Source of the DNA: Stenotrophomonas sp. Ste86 | GTDB lineage: Bacteria; Pseudomonadota; Gammaproteobacteria; Xanthomonadales; Xanthomonadaceae | Assembly (NCBI RefSeq): GCF_024519465.1 | Contig: NZ_JALJRW010000009.1 | Coordinates: 62,001 to 126,000, forward strand | DNA: 64,000 bases | Reading direction: 5' to 3' | In this document: positions 1 through 8,331 of the stretch, in pieces | Position numbering within the stretch: the first letter of the stretch is position 1 | Layout of the letters: each line of letters opens with the position of its first letter | The notes under the pieces: generated by a model | Told to the model about the DNA's origin: nothing | The model's database searches: none | What the model saw: the letters and a program-made list of their open reading frames with translations, nothing else | Program-made: the position numbers and the translations under genes

Positions 1-866
1 CGGGCAGCCTGCTGCTGCCCGCGCTGCTGCCCGCCTGGTGGCGGCGCCTCAAGCGCCTGGACGGCCGTTACTGGCTGCTGCTGGGCTGGTCGTTGCTGGT
101 ACTGGTGTTCTTCAGCGCCAGTCCCGGCAAGCGCGAGGTCTACATCTTCCCGATGCTGCCGCTGCTGTGCGTGGCTGCCGCGCCGTTGCTGCCGGGGCTC
201 TTGCGTAGGACGGGTACCCGCTGGCTGCTGCTGGCCTACGTCGCCCTGCTCGCCGTGGCCGCGCTGTACATCGGCACGCAACTGCTCAGTGGCAGTGCGT
301 GGGCACACGCGCAGCTGGCACGGCGCGAGATGCCCGCCAGCCTGCTGCCGCTGCTCGGCAGCTGGATGCTGGGTTTCGGGGGGGTGCTGATCGGCGTGAT
401 GGCCTGGCTGCGCCAGCGCCGCGCGGGTGCGCTGGTGGTGATCACGTCATTCCTGCTGTGGAATCTGTACGGCTGGGGGCTGATGCCCGCGCTGGATCCC
501 TACAGTTCGGCATCGGCACTGATGCAGCGGGTCGGCCAGCGGATCGGTCCGGATGGGGAGCTGGGCCTGCTGGCCTGGCGCGAACAGAACCTGCTGCAGG
601 CCGATCGCAAGGTTGCCGAGTTCGGCTTCAAGCGGCCATGGGACGAGCAGTGGCAGGATGCCGGTCCCTGGCTCGCACTGGCACCACGGACGCGCTGGCT
701 GCTGGTGCTGGACGAGGCGATGAGCCCCTGCGTGGACCGCGCGCAGGTGATCGACATCGGCAGCAGCAATCGCAACCGCTGGAAACTGGTGCCCGGCACC
801 GCGTGGCGTGTCGATTGCCATTCGCATCTGCAGGGTGATGCGGTGTCGACAGACGAGCCGGACTGA
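1..866 (+). CDS. ArnT-like glycosyltransferase (GT83/GT39 type), C-terminal part
   Basis: The reading frame is open from base 3 of the window, so the 5' part lies outside. The visible ~287 residues hold several hydrophobic segments. They include the signature FFSASPGKREVYIFPMLP, which matches the conserved S-x-G-K-R-x-x-Y-x-x-P-x-x-P element of ArnT-type polyprenol-phosphate sugar transferases. A soluble C-terminal periplasmic domain follows (from about base 500). Family members move a lipid-carried sugar onto lipid A or another envelope acceptor from the periplasmic face of the inner membrane. The next genes encode a PAP2 phosphatase and an EptA-type transferase, which fits an envelope-modification cluster. 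Substrate cannot be assigned. 4-amino-arabinose is not implied, because no arn synthesis genes are visible. The family is clear from the motif; the exact function is inference. Confidence 0.8.
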   Translation, partial: GSLLLPALLPAWWRRLKRLDGRYWLLLGWSLLVLVFFSASPGKREVYIFPMLPLLCVAAAPLLPGLLRRTGTRWLLLAYVALLAVAALYIGTQLLSGSAWAHAQLARREMPASLLPLLGSWMLGFGGVLIGVMAWLRQRRAGALVVITSFLLWNLYGWGLMPALDPYSSASALMQRVGQRIGPDGELGLLAWREQNLLQADRKVAEFGFKRPWDEQWQDAGPWLALAPRTRWLLVLDEAMSPCVDRAQVIDIGSSNRNRWKLVPGTAWRVDCHSHLQGDAVSTDEPD

Positions 867-945
867 ATGGCAGGCCTGCACAGGGCCCCCATTTAACCTG
901 TGTCCAACATCGCTCCGACTGCTCTCCGACACGCCGCTGACGACC

Positions 946-1752
946 ATGGCCGCGAATCAATTCGCCTTTGAATCGCCCATGCCCTCAGCGTCCGCCGTTC
1001 CTGTCGCCCTTTCCCACGTGGCCCCCTCCCCGGTCGCGCAGTTCCTGCGCGGCCATCTGTGGTTGCCGCTGCTGGCAACCCTGGCGGCCAGCGCGCTGTT
1101 GATGGGCTTCGGCGGCGACCAATGGCTGGCCGACCAGTTCTATCGACTCGAAGGTCATCATTGGGCCCTGCAGAACGCCTGGGTCACCAGCCATCTGGTG
1201 CACAAGGTCGGCAAGTGGACGAGCACGGCAGCAGCGCTGGCAGCGATCGTGCTGTGCACGCATGCCTGGCGCAGCGAACGCGCCGCCGCGTGGCGCTGGC
1301 CACTGCTGTATCTGGTGCTGGCGGTGGCGCTGGGCACCGGGGTGGTGTCGCTGCTCAAGTCGGTGACCAACATGGATTGCCCCTGGGACCTGGCCCGCTA
1401 CGGCGGTGCGCGGGAGTACATCGGCCTGTTCGCTTCACGGCCGCACGACATGCCCCGTGGCATCTGTTTTCCTGCCGGCCATTCGAGCGCGGGATACGCA
1501 TGGATCAGTCTGTACTTCTTCGCCCTGATGGTGCGACCGGCCTGGCGCTGGCGCGGGCTGGCGGTCGGGTTGGTGGCGGGCGGGGTATTCGGGCTGTCCC
1601 AGCAGCTACGCGGCGCGCACTTCCTGTCCCATGATCTGTGGACGCTGGCCACCTGCTGGCTGGTGTCGCTGCTGTTGTATCTGGCGGTGCAGCCGCTGCT
1701 GAAACGATCGCGCAGTACCCAACCGGCACTGCCACAGGGAGAGCGGGCATGA
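946..1752 (+). CDS. PAP2-family membrane phosphatase
   Basis: The gene encodes 268 residues with about six hydrophobic segments. The three acid-phosphatase motifs are visible as a K-x5-CPWDL form of motif 1 (KSVTNMDCPWDL), PAGHSSAGYAW (motif 2, usually PSGH) and SQQLRGAHFLSHDLW (motif 3 with catalytic His and Asp). The family removes phosphate from lipids such as undecaprenyl pyrophosphate, phosphatidylglycerophosphate or lipid A at the membrane. I chose the ATG at 946, although it has no strong Shine-Dalgarno sequence; ATG 979 is an alternative. The stop codon overlaps the ATG of the following eptA-like gene by 4 bases, which implies translational coupling. PAP2 genes often accompany MCR/EptA-type transferases. 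A role in lipid A dephosphorylation, or in recycling by-products of the transferase, is plausible inference. Confidence 0.87.
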   Translation: MAANQFAFESPMPSASAVPVALSHVAPSPVAQFLRGHLWLPLLATLAASALLMGFGGDQWLADQFYRLEGHHWALQNAWVTSHLVHKVGKWTSTAAALAAIVLCTHAWRSERAAAWRWPLLYLVLAVALGTGVVSLLKSVTNMDCPWDLARYGGAREYIGLFASRPHDMPRGICFPAGHSSAGYAWISLYFFALMVRPAWRWRGLAVGLVAGGVFGLSQQLRGAHFLSHDLWTLATCWLVSLLLYLAVQPLLKRSRSTQPALPQGERA

Positions 1753-3401
1753 GTGCATCGGTACCCCGCACGACACGGTTCGTGGAGCTGGCACGCTGGC
1801 GCAGCTGGCGGCCGCAGCTGTCCACCGAAGCGCTGATCGCGCTCACCAGCCTGTTCTTCGCGGTGGCCTGCAATGGCCTGTTCTGGCACAGCGCCATGGC
1901 CACCCATCCGGGCAGCATCCGCTTTGCGATCTCGCTGCTGCTGTTCCTGGTGGGCGCCCACTGCCTGCTGATGGGTCTGCTGGTGTGGCGCTGGAATGCC
2001 AAGATGGTGGTGGGTCTGCTGCTGCTCGGCACCGCCATGGCGGCGCACTACATGGGCAGCTACCACATCTATCTGGATGCGGACATGCTGCGCAACGTGC
2101 TGGCCACCGACCACAAGGAAAGCCGCGAGCTGATGACCCCGGCGCTGATCGCGCCGCTCCTGTTGCTGGCCCTGCTGCCGATGCTGGTGCTGTGGCGCGT
2201 GCAGCTGGTCAAGCGCAGCTGGGGCAAGGCGCTGTTGTGGCGTGCCGGTTTCCTGCTGTTGTCGGCGGTGGTCGCATTCGGCGGGGCCATGCTTTCTTTC
2301 CAGGAAATGTCCGCGCTGATGCGCAACCAGCGCGAGGTGCGTTACCTGGCCACGCCAGGCAACTTCCTGCTGGGCCTGCCCAAGGCGCTGCGCGGCGACA
2401 ACCCGATCCAGCGCGCGCCGAAGCTGCCGATCGGCACCGATGCCAAGGCCACCCCACGCGCGGCCGGCAGCCGTCCGCGTCTGCTGGTGATCGTGATGGG
2501 CGAAACCGCCCGGGCGCAGAACTGGGGGCTCAACGGCTACGCCAAGCAGACCACGCCGGAACTGGCACAGGCCAGCGTGATCAACTTCCCGGACATGCAC
2601 TCCTGCGGCACCAGCACCGAGGTGTCGCTGCCGTGCCTGTTCTCGCCGTATGGCCGCCACGACTACGACGAAAAGAAGATCCGCGCGCACCAGTCGCTGC
2701 TGCATGTGCTGGAGTACGCCGGCATCAAGACGTTGTGGCGCGACAACCAGTCCGGGTGCAAGGGCGTCTGCGAAGGCCTGGCGATGCAACCGCTGGATGA
2801 TGCGAAGAACCCACAGCTGTGCGCCAACGGCCGCTGCATGGACGAAATCCTGATCGACGACCTGGCCAGCCAGGTGCGCGCCACCCCCGGCGACCGGGTG
2901 GTGGTGCTGCATCAGCTGGGCAACCACGGCCCGAGCTATTTCGAGCGCTATCCGGCGCGCTTCCGCCGCTTCACGCCGACCTGCGACACCGCCGACCTGG
3001 GCAAGTGCAGCCGCGAGCAGATCACCAACAGCTACGACAATGCACTGCTGTATACCGATCACCTGCTCAGCCGCACCATCGGCACGCTGCAGGGCATGGA
3101 CGACTACGACACGGCGATGATCTACCTGTCCGACCACGGCGAGTCGTTGGGCGAAAAGGGCTTGTACCTGCACGGTGTGCCCTACGCGATCGCACCGCAG
3201 GAACAGACCCGGGTGCCGATGACGATGTGGTTCTCGCCCGCGTTTGCCGCCAACCGCGGGCTCAACCTTGCCTGCGTGCGCCAGCGTGCGGGCAAATACA
3301 CCGACCACGACAACCTGTTTCCGTCGGTGCTGGGATTGATGCAGGTCAAGACGTCGGTGTACGAACGTGGCCGCGATCTGTTTGCCGGGTGCGAGGTTTG
3401 A
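1749..3401 (+). CDS. eptA: Phosphoethanolamine transferase, EptA/MCR type
   Basis: This is a 550-residue protein with the normal length of the EptA family. About five N-terminal transmembrane segments (roughly residues 30-210) precede a periplasmic sulfatase-fold domain. Visible active-site elements are the Glu of MGETARAQNWGLNGY, the nucleophile Thr290 in CGTSTEVSLPC (equivalent to Thr285 of MCR-1) and the metal-binding DHGES of YLSDHGESLGEKG. Six or more Cys residues typical of disulfides in the soluble domain are present. The family moves phosphoethanolamine from phosphatidylethanolamine to lipid A phosphates and lowers polymyxin binding. The ATG at 1749 overlaps the upstream PAP2 stop (ATGA), so the two are probably one transcript. 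Whether it confers polymyxin resistance here cannot be read from sequence. Confidence 0.93.
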   Translation: MSASVPRTTRFVELARWRSWRPQLSTEALIALTSLFFAVACNGLFWHSAMATHPGSIRFAISLLLFLVGAHCLLMGLLVWRWNAKMVVGLLLLGTAMAAHYMGSYHIYLDADMLRNVLATDHKESRELMTPALIAPLLLLALLPMLVLWRVQLVKRSWGKALLWRAGFLLLSAVVAFGGAMLSFQEMSALMRNQREVRYLATPGNFLLGLPKALRGDNPIQRAPKLPIGTDAKATPRAAGSRPRLLVIVMGETARAQNWGLNGYAKQTTPELAQASVINFPDMHSCGTSTEVSLPCLFSPYGRHDYDEKKIRAHQSLLHVLEYAGIKTLWRDNQSGCKGVCEGLAMQPLDDAKNPQLCANGRCMDEILIDDLASQVRATPGDRVVVLHQLGNHGPSYFERYPARFRRFTPTCDTADLGKCSREQITNSYDNALLYTDHLLSRTIGTLQGMDDYDTAMIYLSDHGESLGEKGLYLHGVPYAIAPQEQTRVPMTMWFSPAFAANRGLNLACVRQRAGKYTDHDNLFPSVLGLMQVKTSVYERGRDLFAGCEV

Positions 3402-3470
3402 CCCGTTCAACGCGTAGTCGAGTGTCCGGCGCCTGAAGGTGAGAGCTGTCAGCTTTTCGCTCTTCCGTTT

Positions 3471-3584
3471 GGGGCGAGGCAGGCCATACCGTGGCGGGAC
3501 GCGCCGTAAACCCATCCATGGGGGCTCGACGTGCGCCATCCATGGCGCCCGACGGTCCCGCCACGGTATCGCCTGCCTCGCCCC
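3471..3584. repeat. Large imperfect palindrome (29/30-bp arms)
   Basis: Bases 3471-3500 (GGGGCGAGGCAGGCCATACC...) are the reverse complement of 3555-3584 at 29 of 30 positions. They enclose a ~54-base centre with CCATCCATGG-like sub-repeats. The element fills the 405-base gap between the eptA-like gene and the M2 peptidase. It is not followed by a T tract, so it is not a classical intrinsic terminator. It looks like a dispersed intergenic repeat or MITE-like element, although no second copy lies in this window. The rest of the gap (3402-3470, 3585-3806) shows no convincing gene. Confidence 0.75.
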
Positions 3585-3806
3585 CCAGGGTGTGCGTCGG
3601 CGGAAGGTCGAGCAAAGACGCCCTGCCTGCGAGTTGGTCTTGCGCCGTTGTTTCTCCATGCGCACCGACCCGCACCCCGTAATACGGACGCCACGCCGTC
3701 GACGTTGACGCTACCCGGTCGACCGGGACCGTGCTGCCCTGCCCCTTGCGGTGCGCCCGGTGCTTCACTAGCCTTCGCCGGTCTGTCACCACCCAAGGAT
3801 GTCCCC

Positions 3807-5801
3807 GTGAACCACCGCCCGCTCCTGCTGGCCCTGGCTGTCGGCGCTGCCGCACTGACCCTGGCGGCCTGCCAGAAGGAACCCACCCCGGCTGACGCCC
3901 CCGCGGCGACCAGCGCCAAGCCGGGCGAGACCGCCGACCAGTTCATTGCCCGCGTCAACGCCGAGTACAAGGCCATGTACCCGGAAATGACCTCCGCCCA
4001 GTGGCTGTCTTCGACCTACATCAACGAAGATTCCGAACGCGTGGCGGCCAAGGCCAACGAGCGCTGGCTCACCGTCCTCAACGGCTGGATCACCCAGGCC
4101 GCCAGGTACGACGGCCAGCCCATGAGCGAAGACACCAAGCGCCAGATCCACCTGCTCAAGCTCATGACCTCCATGCCTGCCCCGCGCGACCCGGCCAAGC
4201 TGTCCGAGCTCACCCGCATCGCCAGCCGCATGGAAGGCGCCTACGGCTCGGGCAAGTACTGCACCGACGATGCCAACCCGCAGAGCTGCCGCCAGCTCGG
4301 CGACCTGGAACAGGTCCTTGCGCGCAGCCGCGACTACGACAAGCAGCTCGACGCCTGGCAGGGCTGGCACGCCACCACCAAGCCGATGCGGGCCGACTAC
4401 CAGCGCTTCGTCGGCCTGGTCAACGAAGGCGCCAAGGAAATGGGCTTCGCCGATGCCGGCCAGATGTGGCGCAGCGGCTATGACATGCCACCGGAGCAGA
4501 TCGGCCCGGAAACCGACCGCCTGTGGGAACAGGTCAAGCCGATGTACGAGCAGCTGCACTGCTACGCACGTACCAAGCTCGATGCCACCTACGGCAAGGA
4601 CAAGGCCGAGACCGGGGGCGGCATGATCGCCGCCCACCTGCTCGGCAACATGTGGCAGCAGGACTGGTCCAACCTGTGGGACCAGCTGGAACCGTACCCC
4701 GGCGCCGGCAGCCTGGACATCACCGCCGCGCTGGAAAAGCAGTACCAGGCCAACCTGAGCGGCGCGCTGGCCAAGGCCGGCAGCGGTGCCAACGTGGAGG
4801 CGCTGTACAAGGCCCAGCGTGAGGCCGAACTGCGCACCGCCAAGCAGATGACCGAACGTGCGCAGGACTTCTACGTCTCGCTGGGCATGCCGGCACTGCC
4901 GAAGTCGTACTGGGACAAGACCCAGTTCATCAAGCCGCTGGACCGCGACGTGGTCTGCCACGCCAGCGCGTGGGACATGAACATGGACGGCGATGTGCGC
5001 ACCAAGATGTGCATCAAGCCGACCGAAGAAAACTTCACCACCATCTACCATGAGCTGGGCCACATCTATTACGACCTGGCCTACAACCCGCTGCCGCCGC
5101 TGTTCCAGGGCGGTGCCAACGATGGCTTCCACGAAGCGATCGGCGACACCATCGTGCTGGCGATGACCCCGCAATACCTCAACTCCATCGGCCTGGTCGA
5201 CAAGCCGCAGGAAAGCCGCGAAGCGACCATCAACGCGCAGATGCGCATGGCCCTCAGCGGCGTGTCGTTCCTGCCGTTCGGGCTGATGATCGACCGCTGG
5301 CGCTGGGGCGTGTTCGATGGTTCGATCACGCCGGACCATTACAACCAGGCCTGGTGGGACCTCAAGGCCAAGTACCAGGGCGTGGCCCCGGTCGGGGCGC
5401 GCGGTGAGGAGTTCTTCGATCCGGGTGCCAAGTACCACGTGCCGGGCAACACGCCGTACACGCGCTACTTCCTGGCGCGCATCCTGCAGTTCCAGTTCTA
5501 CAAGGGCCTGTGCGATGCCTCCGGCTACAAGGGCCCGCTGCACCAGTGCAGCTTCTACGGCAACAAGGAAGCCGGGCAGAAGTTCTGGGCGATGCTGAGC
5601 AAGGGTGCCAGCCAGCCGTGGCAGGCCACGCTGCGCGAGATCACCGGCGGCGACAAGCTCGATGCCGGCCCGATGATCGAGTACTTCACCCCGGTCAACG
5701 AGTGGCTAAAGCAGCAGAATCAGGGCCAGATGTGTGGCTGGCAGGCCGCGGGCGCCACCGCGGCGGCCAAGCCGGCAACGGCAGCCCCTGTGGCACGCTG
5801 A
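3807..5801 (+). CDS. M2-family dipeptidyl carboxypeptidase (ACE homologue), lipoprotein
   Basis: The protein has 664 residues. The start is a GTG at 3807, chosen because it opens directly on a lipoprotein signal (NHRPLLLALAVGAAALTLAAC) with lipobox LAAC. The mature protein would be a lipid-anchored periplasmic or outer-membrane protein. The zinc site is H415-E-L-G-H419, with the downstream Glu443 in GFHEAIGDT, as in angiotensin-converting enzyme and peptidase family M2. The length fits a single-domain ACE homologue such as the one described in Xanthomonas. The expected activity is release of C-terminal dipeptides from oligopeptides in the periplasm. It stands alone between a repeat-filled gap and a strong terminator. 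The family call is secure; the physiological substrate is unknown. Confidence 0.93.
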   Translation: MNHRPLLLALAVGAAALTLAACQKEPTPADAPAATSAKPGETADQFIARVNAEYKAMYPEMTSAQWLSSTYINEDSERVAAKANERWLTVLNGWITQAARYDGQPMSEDTKRQIHLLKLMTSMPAPRDPAKLSELTRIASRMEGAYGSGKYCTDDANPQSCRQLGDLEQVLARSRDYDKQLDAWQGWHATTKPMRADYQRFVGLVNEGAKEMGFADAGQMWRSGYDMPPEQIGPETDRLWEQVKPMYEQLHCYARTKLDATYGKDKAETGGGMIAAHLLGNMWQQDWSNLWDQLEPYPGAGSLDITAALEKQYQANLSGALAKAGSGANVEALYKAQREAELRTAKQMTERAQDFYVSLGMPALPKSYWDKTQFIKPLDRDVVCHASAWDMNMDGDVRTKMCIKPTEENFTTIYHELGHIYYDLAYNPLPPLFQGGANDGFHEAIGDTIVLAMTPQYLNSIGLVDKPQESREATINAQMRMALSGVSFLPFGLMIDRWRWGVFDGSITPDHYNQAWWDLKAKYQGVAPVGARGEEFFDPGAKYHVPGNTPYTRYFLARILQFQFYKGLCDASGYKGPLHQCSFYGNKEAGQKFWAMLSKGASQPWQATLREITGGDKLDAGPMIEYFTPVNEWLKQQNQGQMCGWQAAGATAAAKPATAAPVAR

Positions 5802-5823
5802 CCGTCCGCGCACGTCGATGAAC

Positions 5824-5854
5824 GAAAAAGCCGGCCCGTGGGCCGGCTTTTTTT
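5824..5854 (+). terminator. Rho-independent terminator after the M2 peptidase
   Basis: The inverted repeat AAAGCCGGCCC-GTG-GGCCGGCTTT is followed by a run of T, about 25 bases after the stop codon. Confidence 0.92.
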
Positions 5855-5861
5855 GTGGTCG

Positions 5862-5955
5862 GTAGTGCCGAGCCATGCTCGGCAAACGCGCGGCGCGCGT
5901 CGGGTGTTATCGGCGTCGGTGCGAAAGGCAGCCACGCATGGCGTGGCTCTACCCG
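5862..5955. repeat. Inverted pair of SMAG-type (GTAG) REP elements
   Basis: GTAGTGCCGAGCCATGCTCG opens the element on the plus strand. A partner hairpin, AGCCACGCATGGCGTGGCT, ends in CTAC, the complement of GTAG, on the other strand. Head-to-head pairs of this kind are typical of Stenotrophomonas SMAG repeats. No gene lies in the gap 5856-6009. Confidence 0.8.
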
Positions 5956-6009
5956 GACGAAAGGTTGCATTGTGGGAATGACGAGGCCGCGGGGATCCGA
6001 ACGCCGCGC

Positions 6010-6402
6010 TCAGGAATGCGCAGGACGCTTCAGGCTGGCGGCAAGTTCCACCTTGAACTGCTCGAAATCCCTGCCGTCGGCCGTCGCCTCGGCATGCGCG
6101 GCATCCTTCAGGGCGTCCGAGTAGACCAGGCGTACCGGCGTGCCTTGGCGCTCGTGCAGTTCGGCGGCCTGCATGATCAGCGCCAGCACGCGCGCCGCGC
6201 TCGGGGTCTGGCCGGCGATGCGGCCATCCATGCCCAGTACCCACTCGCCGTCGCGGCGGACGATGCCGGCCAGCAGCGTGCGCTGCTGGTCACGCAGCTC
6301 GGCATGCGGCTCCACCGGCGGGGTGGCGGCCTGCTCGCGGTTGGCAGCCTGGGTTTCGCGGCGCCGGCGGATGTCGCGGCGCAGTTTGGAGGTGGTCGAC
6401 AT
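6010..6402 (-). CDS. Small conserved-type protein of unknown function
   Basis: This is a 130-residue soluble protein with a very basic N-terminus (MSTTSKLRRDIRRRRETQ), then a compact alpha/beta-looking region (about residues 40-130) with alternating hydrophobic positions. I chose the ATG at 6402 because the upstream extension of the frame is low-complexity Arg/Gly/Pro sequence. I recognise no catalytic motif, signal peptide or membrane segment. The neighbours are a REP pair on one side and a drug exporter on the same strand on the other, and they give no functional clue. Coding is supported by length, codon pattern and a clean stop; the function is unknown. Confidence 0.6.
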   Translation of the reverse strand: MSTTSKLRRDIRRRRETQAANREQAATPPVEPHAELRDQQRTLLAGIVRRDGEWVLGMDGRIAGQTPSAARVLALIMQAAELHERQGTPVRLVYSDALKDAAHAEATADGRDFEQFKVELAASLKRPAHS

Positions 6403-6627
6403 CTGGAACGTCCGGACTGCATCAAAGCGCAAAGGATACCGCACGGGCCCGGCCGGGCCCGTTGAGGGCCGCCGCCCGGCTCGGTCCCGCACCTTGCCGT
6501 GGCGCCGATAGCCCATGACGGTGATGGCCTGCCGATCGATGCCGCAGCCCTCGACCAGGTGCCGCCGGATCGCCAGCACCACGCCGGCCACGCCCGCGTC
6601 GCCCGCCATCGTAGCGTGCGCGTGCGC

Positions 6628-7851
6628 TTATTCGATCGGCGTCAGCACGTCACGGCGGCGCTCGCAGTGCCGCTCCCAGTACCAGAAGCTGCCACCGATG
6701 GCGAAGAAGCCCGCGTAGCCCAAGGCCAGGTGCAGCGGGCTGCTGCTGAGCATCGGCGAAACCACGCCGGCCACCACGGTGTTGATCATCAGCTGGATGA
6801 ACATCTGCATCGAGGAGGCCAGGCCGCGCTGATGCGGGTACATGTCCAGCACGGCGAGCGCCAGGATCGGGAAGATCAAGGCCATGCCGACGCCGCCCAG
6901 GAAAATCGGCATCACCGCCCACGGCAGCGCGATCTGCGGTACCGATACCACGTAGCCCACGTTCAGCAGCGCCGAGACGGCGCACAACGCAAACCCGATC
7001 GCGATCTGCCGCTGCGCCACGATCCGCCCAGCCATGCGCCCGGACAGGAACGAGCCCACGGTCATGCCGCCGATGGTGGGGATGAACAACCAGGCAAAGC
7101 CGCCCTCGCCCAGCTTGAGGTGTTGCATCACAAACACCGGTGCCGAGGCGATGTACAGGAAGATGCCGGAGAAATTGAACGCGCCTGCCGCGGCCAGGCG
7201 CAGCAGGCGCGGGTTGGAGCCCATCCGCACATAGCTGCGCAGCAGTTCGCGCATCGACAGCGGCGTGCGCGCTTGGACCGGGTGGGTTTCCGGCAGCCAT
7301 TTGCCGGTGGCCAGCAGCAGCACCACGCCGAACAGCACCAGGAACCAGAAGATCAGCGGCCAGTCGCCGCCGCCGAGCAGGATCCAGCCGCCGATGATCG
7401 GCGCGATGGCCGGGGCGACGCCGAAGATCATCGACACCTGGCTCATCAGACGCTGCGCGTCGGCACCGTGGTACAGATCGCGGATCACTGCGCGGCCGAC
7501 GATCACCCCGACCCCGGCGGTGACGCCCTGCAGCGCGCGGAACACCAGCAGCGTGGTCATGTCGCGCGACAGCGCGCAGCCGATCGAGGCGCCGATGAAC
7601 AGCACCAGCCCGCCGATGATCACCCGCTTGCGTCCGAACGCATCGGACAACGGGCCGTGCGCCAGGCTCATCAGGCCGTAGAACAGCAGGTACACGCTGA
7701 TGGTCTGCTGCACGGCCACCTGGTCGACCTGCATGCGGTCGCCGAGCAGCAGGAAGGCCGGGAAAATGGTATCGATCGAGAACGGACCGAACATCGCCAG
7801 GCCTGCGAGCAGCAGGGCAAGGCGGCGGTTCGAGGGTGAGGCGGGCGTCAT
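6628..7851 (-). CDS. Bcr/CflA-family MFS drug exporter
   Basis: This 407-residue protein has about twelve hydrophobic segments. The motif after TM2, [13 protein letters not shown], is MFS motif A. The stretch [21 protein letters not shown] and [12 protein letters not shown] (motif C, antiporter type) are typical of the Bcr/CflA proton-coupled exporters (bicyclomycin, chloramphenicol). The start was taken at ATG 7851 ([10 protein letters not shown]), directly before TM1 and preceded by GGAAGA. The longer upstream frame is not membrane-like. It is transcribed divergently from the glycine-riboswitch/gcvP unit and looks monocistronic. The family is secure; the exported compound is unknown. Confidence 0.9.
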   Translation of the reverse strand: MTPASPSNRRLALLLAGLAMFGPFSIDTIFPAFLLLGDRMQVDQVAVQQTISVYLLFYGLMSLAHGPLSDAFGRKRVIIGGLVLFIGASIGCALSRDMTTLLVFRALQGVTAGVGVIVGRAVIRDLYHGADAQRLMSQVSMIFGVAPAIAPIIGGWILLGGGDWPLIFWFLVLFGVVLLLATGKWLPETHPVQARTPLSMRELLRSYVRMGSNPRLLRLAAAGAFNFSGIFLYIASAPVFVMQHLKLGEGGFAWLFIPTIGGMTVGSFLSGRMAGRIVAQRQIAIGFALCAVSALLNVGYVVSVPQIALPWAVMPIFLGGVGMALIFPILALAVLDMYPHQRGLASSMQMFIQLMINTVVAGVVSPMLSSSPLHLALGYAGFFAIGGSFWYWERHCERRRDVLTPIE

Positions 7852-8043
7852 GCGGTCTTCCGTCTGGGCCGTGCGCACTGCACGGCGGGCGCAAGCCCGG
7901 AACGGGCGGCACCAGATGAATACGAGGGTCCGATGATGATAGGCCTTTGTACCGCCGGGCACCATCGCCGGAGGCCCGAGAGGGGCGCCCATACCACCCC
8001 GTATTCATGTGCCATGGGGACGCAGCTGAGAAAGCCGCTGGGC

Positions 8044-8049
8044 TATAAT
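8044..8049 (+). promoter_or_regulatory. Likely -10 box of the gcvP riboswitch transcript
   Basis: A perfect TATAAT lies about 15 bases before the first glycine aptamer. No good -35 hexamer is visible at 16-18 bp. The position relative to the riboswitch is the main support. Confidence 0.6.
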
Positions 8050-8059
8050 TGGCGGGCAC

Positions 8060-8228
8060 CATGGTGGGAGAAGCGGACACCCGCTGCCGAAGGCGCAACG
8101 CCCGTAATCGCTCAGGCCCGATACCACCCGTACCAAAACTCTGGAGAGACCGGCCCATTGCCGGCGCCGAAGGGGCACGAAGCACGCAGACGCGCGCTTT
8201 TAAACTCTCAGGCAAAAGGACAGAGGGG
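8060..8228 (+). promoter_or_regulatory. Tandem glycine riboswitch upstream of gcvP
   Basis: There are two aptamer-like blocks in series. Block 1 (about 8062-8133) has the core GCCGAAGGCGCAACGCCC and then GCTCAGGCCCGATACCA. Block 2 (about 8139-8227) opens with ACTCTGGAGAGACC, has GCCGAAGGGGCACGAAG and ends with ACTCTCAGGCAAAAGGACAG. These match the conserved J2/3 and P3 cores of glycine (gcvT-type) aptamers. CTCTGG at the start of block 2 pairs with its terminal AGGACAGAG as P1. About 100 nt separate the riboswitch from the gcvP start codon. A glycine-activated switch is expected for a glycine-cleavage gene. No obvious intrinsic terminator is seen, so control may be at translation. Confidence 0.93.
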
Positions 8229-8331
8229 CACCCAGGAAGACCGCAAGGTCCGGTGGATCGCTGTCGCCCGCGACGCGCCCTGGCCCCGGCTGCCTTCCGA
8301 ACGTGCGTGCCCACTCTTCGAGATGCCAGCC

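Noticed and set aside
3439-3708. 89-codon frame in the gap before the M2 peptidase
   Set aside because: Arg-rich translation of the palindromic element, with no ribosome binding site.
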